From: Siphonodentalium dalli
Lineage: Eukaryota; Mollusca; Scaphopoda; Gadilida; Siphonodentaliidae
Length of the DNA: 64,000 nt
Assembly: GCA_032622095.1 (NCBI GenBank)
Contig: CP136061.1
Coordinates: 256,195,582 to 256,259,581, forward strand
Reading direction: 5' to 3'
Every line of letters starts with the position of its first letter. Within the stretch, counting starts at the first letter, position 1. A program made the position numbers and the translations under genes. Below the pieces are notes generated by a model. The model worked only from the letters and a program-made list of their open reading frames with translations, was not told the DNA's origin and did not search any database. Positions 63,478-64,000 of the stretch are shown piece by piece.

Positions 63478-64000
63478 TTAAAGATGGATTATCTCCTTAA
63501 ATAATAAATTTGAAATAGTTGCGTGGCATAAAATAATAAACATGAACTGAAGACCCCTGTCGGAAAGGCTTCTATCAATTAATATTGATTTTATTTCTAA
63601 TATTTTATTATGAAATGAGACGATTAATTGGGACACTTTATTTGTCTATTTTTAGAACAGACCATTCGGGTGATACCATATTAAGCATTATAGAGAGCAC
63701 TATAGAGAGCATTCCTATGTTATTATGGCTGCGTACCGAACGCCAAATGTCCCATATTGATTGGTTGTATTGTTTTATTCCATAGTTATTAGCGACAATT
63801 ATAATTAACGTTTATTCGTGACAAAATTACGCAATACAATTTCTGGTCTCTGTTAACAGTAACTACTATTGTTCGTTAGCTAAACAACCACACATTTTTA
63901 TACCAGAAAATATTCGAAATAATATCAATATTAATCGATAGAAGCATTTCCGGACAGGAGTTTTCGGTTCAGATCTAATATGTCATCGGAGTGGCTAAAG
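63478..64000. repeat. Diverged arm of the 1-kb palindrome family
   Basis: It starts AAGATGGATTATCTCCTTAA and follows one arm of the family (ATTGATTTTATTTCTAATAT, TTTCTGGTCTCTGTTAACAG, TTTCCGGACAGGAG) to the window edge, with more substitutions than other copies. Confidence 0.7.

Overview
The window reads as AT-rich animal (metazoan) nuclear DNA, probably from an aquatic invertebrate. The evidence is long runs of C2H2 zinc fingers with the linker [10 protein letters not shown], intron-like splice signals, a CR1/L2-like non-LTR retrotransposon, a Gypsy-like retroelement, a Ginger-type integrase transposon, and abundant satellites and foldback repeats. There are no bacterial-type operons. The species cannot be named from the sequence. 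No complete single-copy host gene is visible; the best candidate is a pair of phase-compatible exons of a C-type-lectin-like gene near the left edge.

Layout. Positions 1-6,390 hold the lectin-like exons and several short foldback and minisatellite repeats. Positions 6,394-16,080 (unit U1) carry a truncated Gypsy-like retroelement followed by zinc-finger array A. U1 occurs again at 55,530-62,900 with array E, the only array that is open over 17 fingers. Positions 16,080-28,300 are mostly satellite: a 37-bp repeat, a 105-bp G-rich repeat and the 37-bp repeat again in the other orientation, with a non-LTR element inserted in it. From 28,671 a second unit (U2: finger array, 1-kb palindrome, remnant transposon arm) is tandemly repeated: array B, array C and a decayed array D. 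The second U2 copy is interrupted by two related DNA transposons at 38,604-43,502 and 45,397-54,388. Both are identified exactly, because the uninterrupted copy shows the empty sites and each insertion has a 6-bp target duplication.

The most unusual object is the 9-kb transposon at 45,397-54,388. Its minus-strand gene (51,246-48,166; one nonsense codon and two frameshifts) joins a retroviral-type DDE integrase to an intact-looking OTU cysteine-protease domain, about eight 30-residue repeats and an F-box-like C-terminus. Its roughly 1-1.3 kb inverted arms contain degenerate C2H2 zinc-finger modules, including a 148-bp tandem repeat that is a shortened two-finger unit. The smaller element at 38,604 is an internal-deletion derivative that lost the transposase gene between 3-bp CAC microhomologies.

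Zinc-finger sequence therefore appears here in three forms: host-like arrays A-E, the arms of a mobile element, and the seed of the 37-bp satellite, which contains the linker segment that follows the arrays. The arrays themselves are turning over. A and E sit in closely similar duplicated units but share only their first five fingers, and one nonsense change (TCA to TAA in the KSF motif) recurs in seven finger modules.
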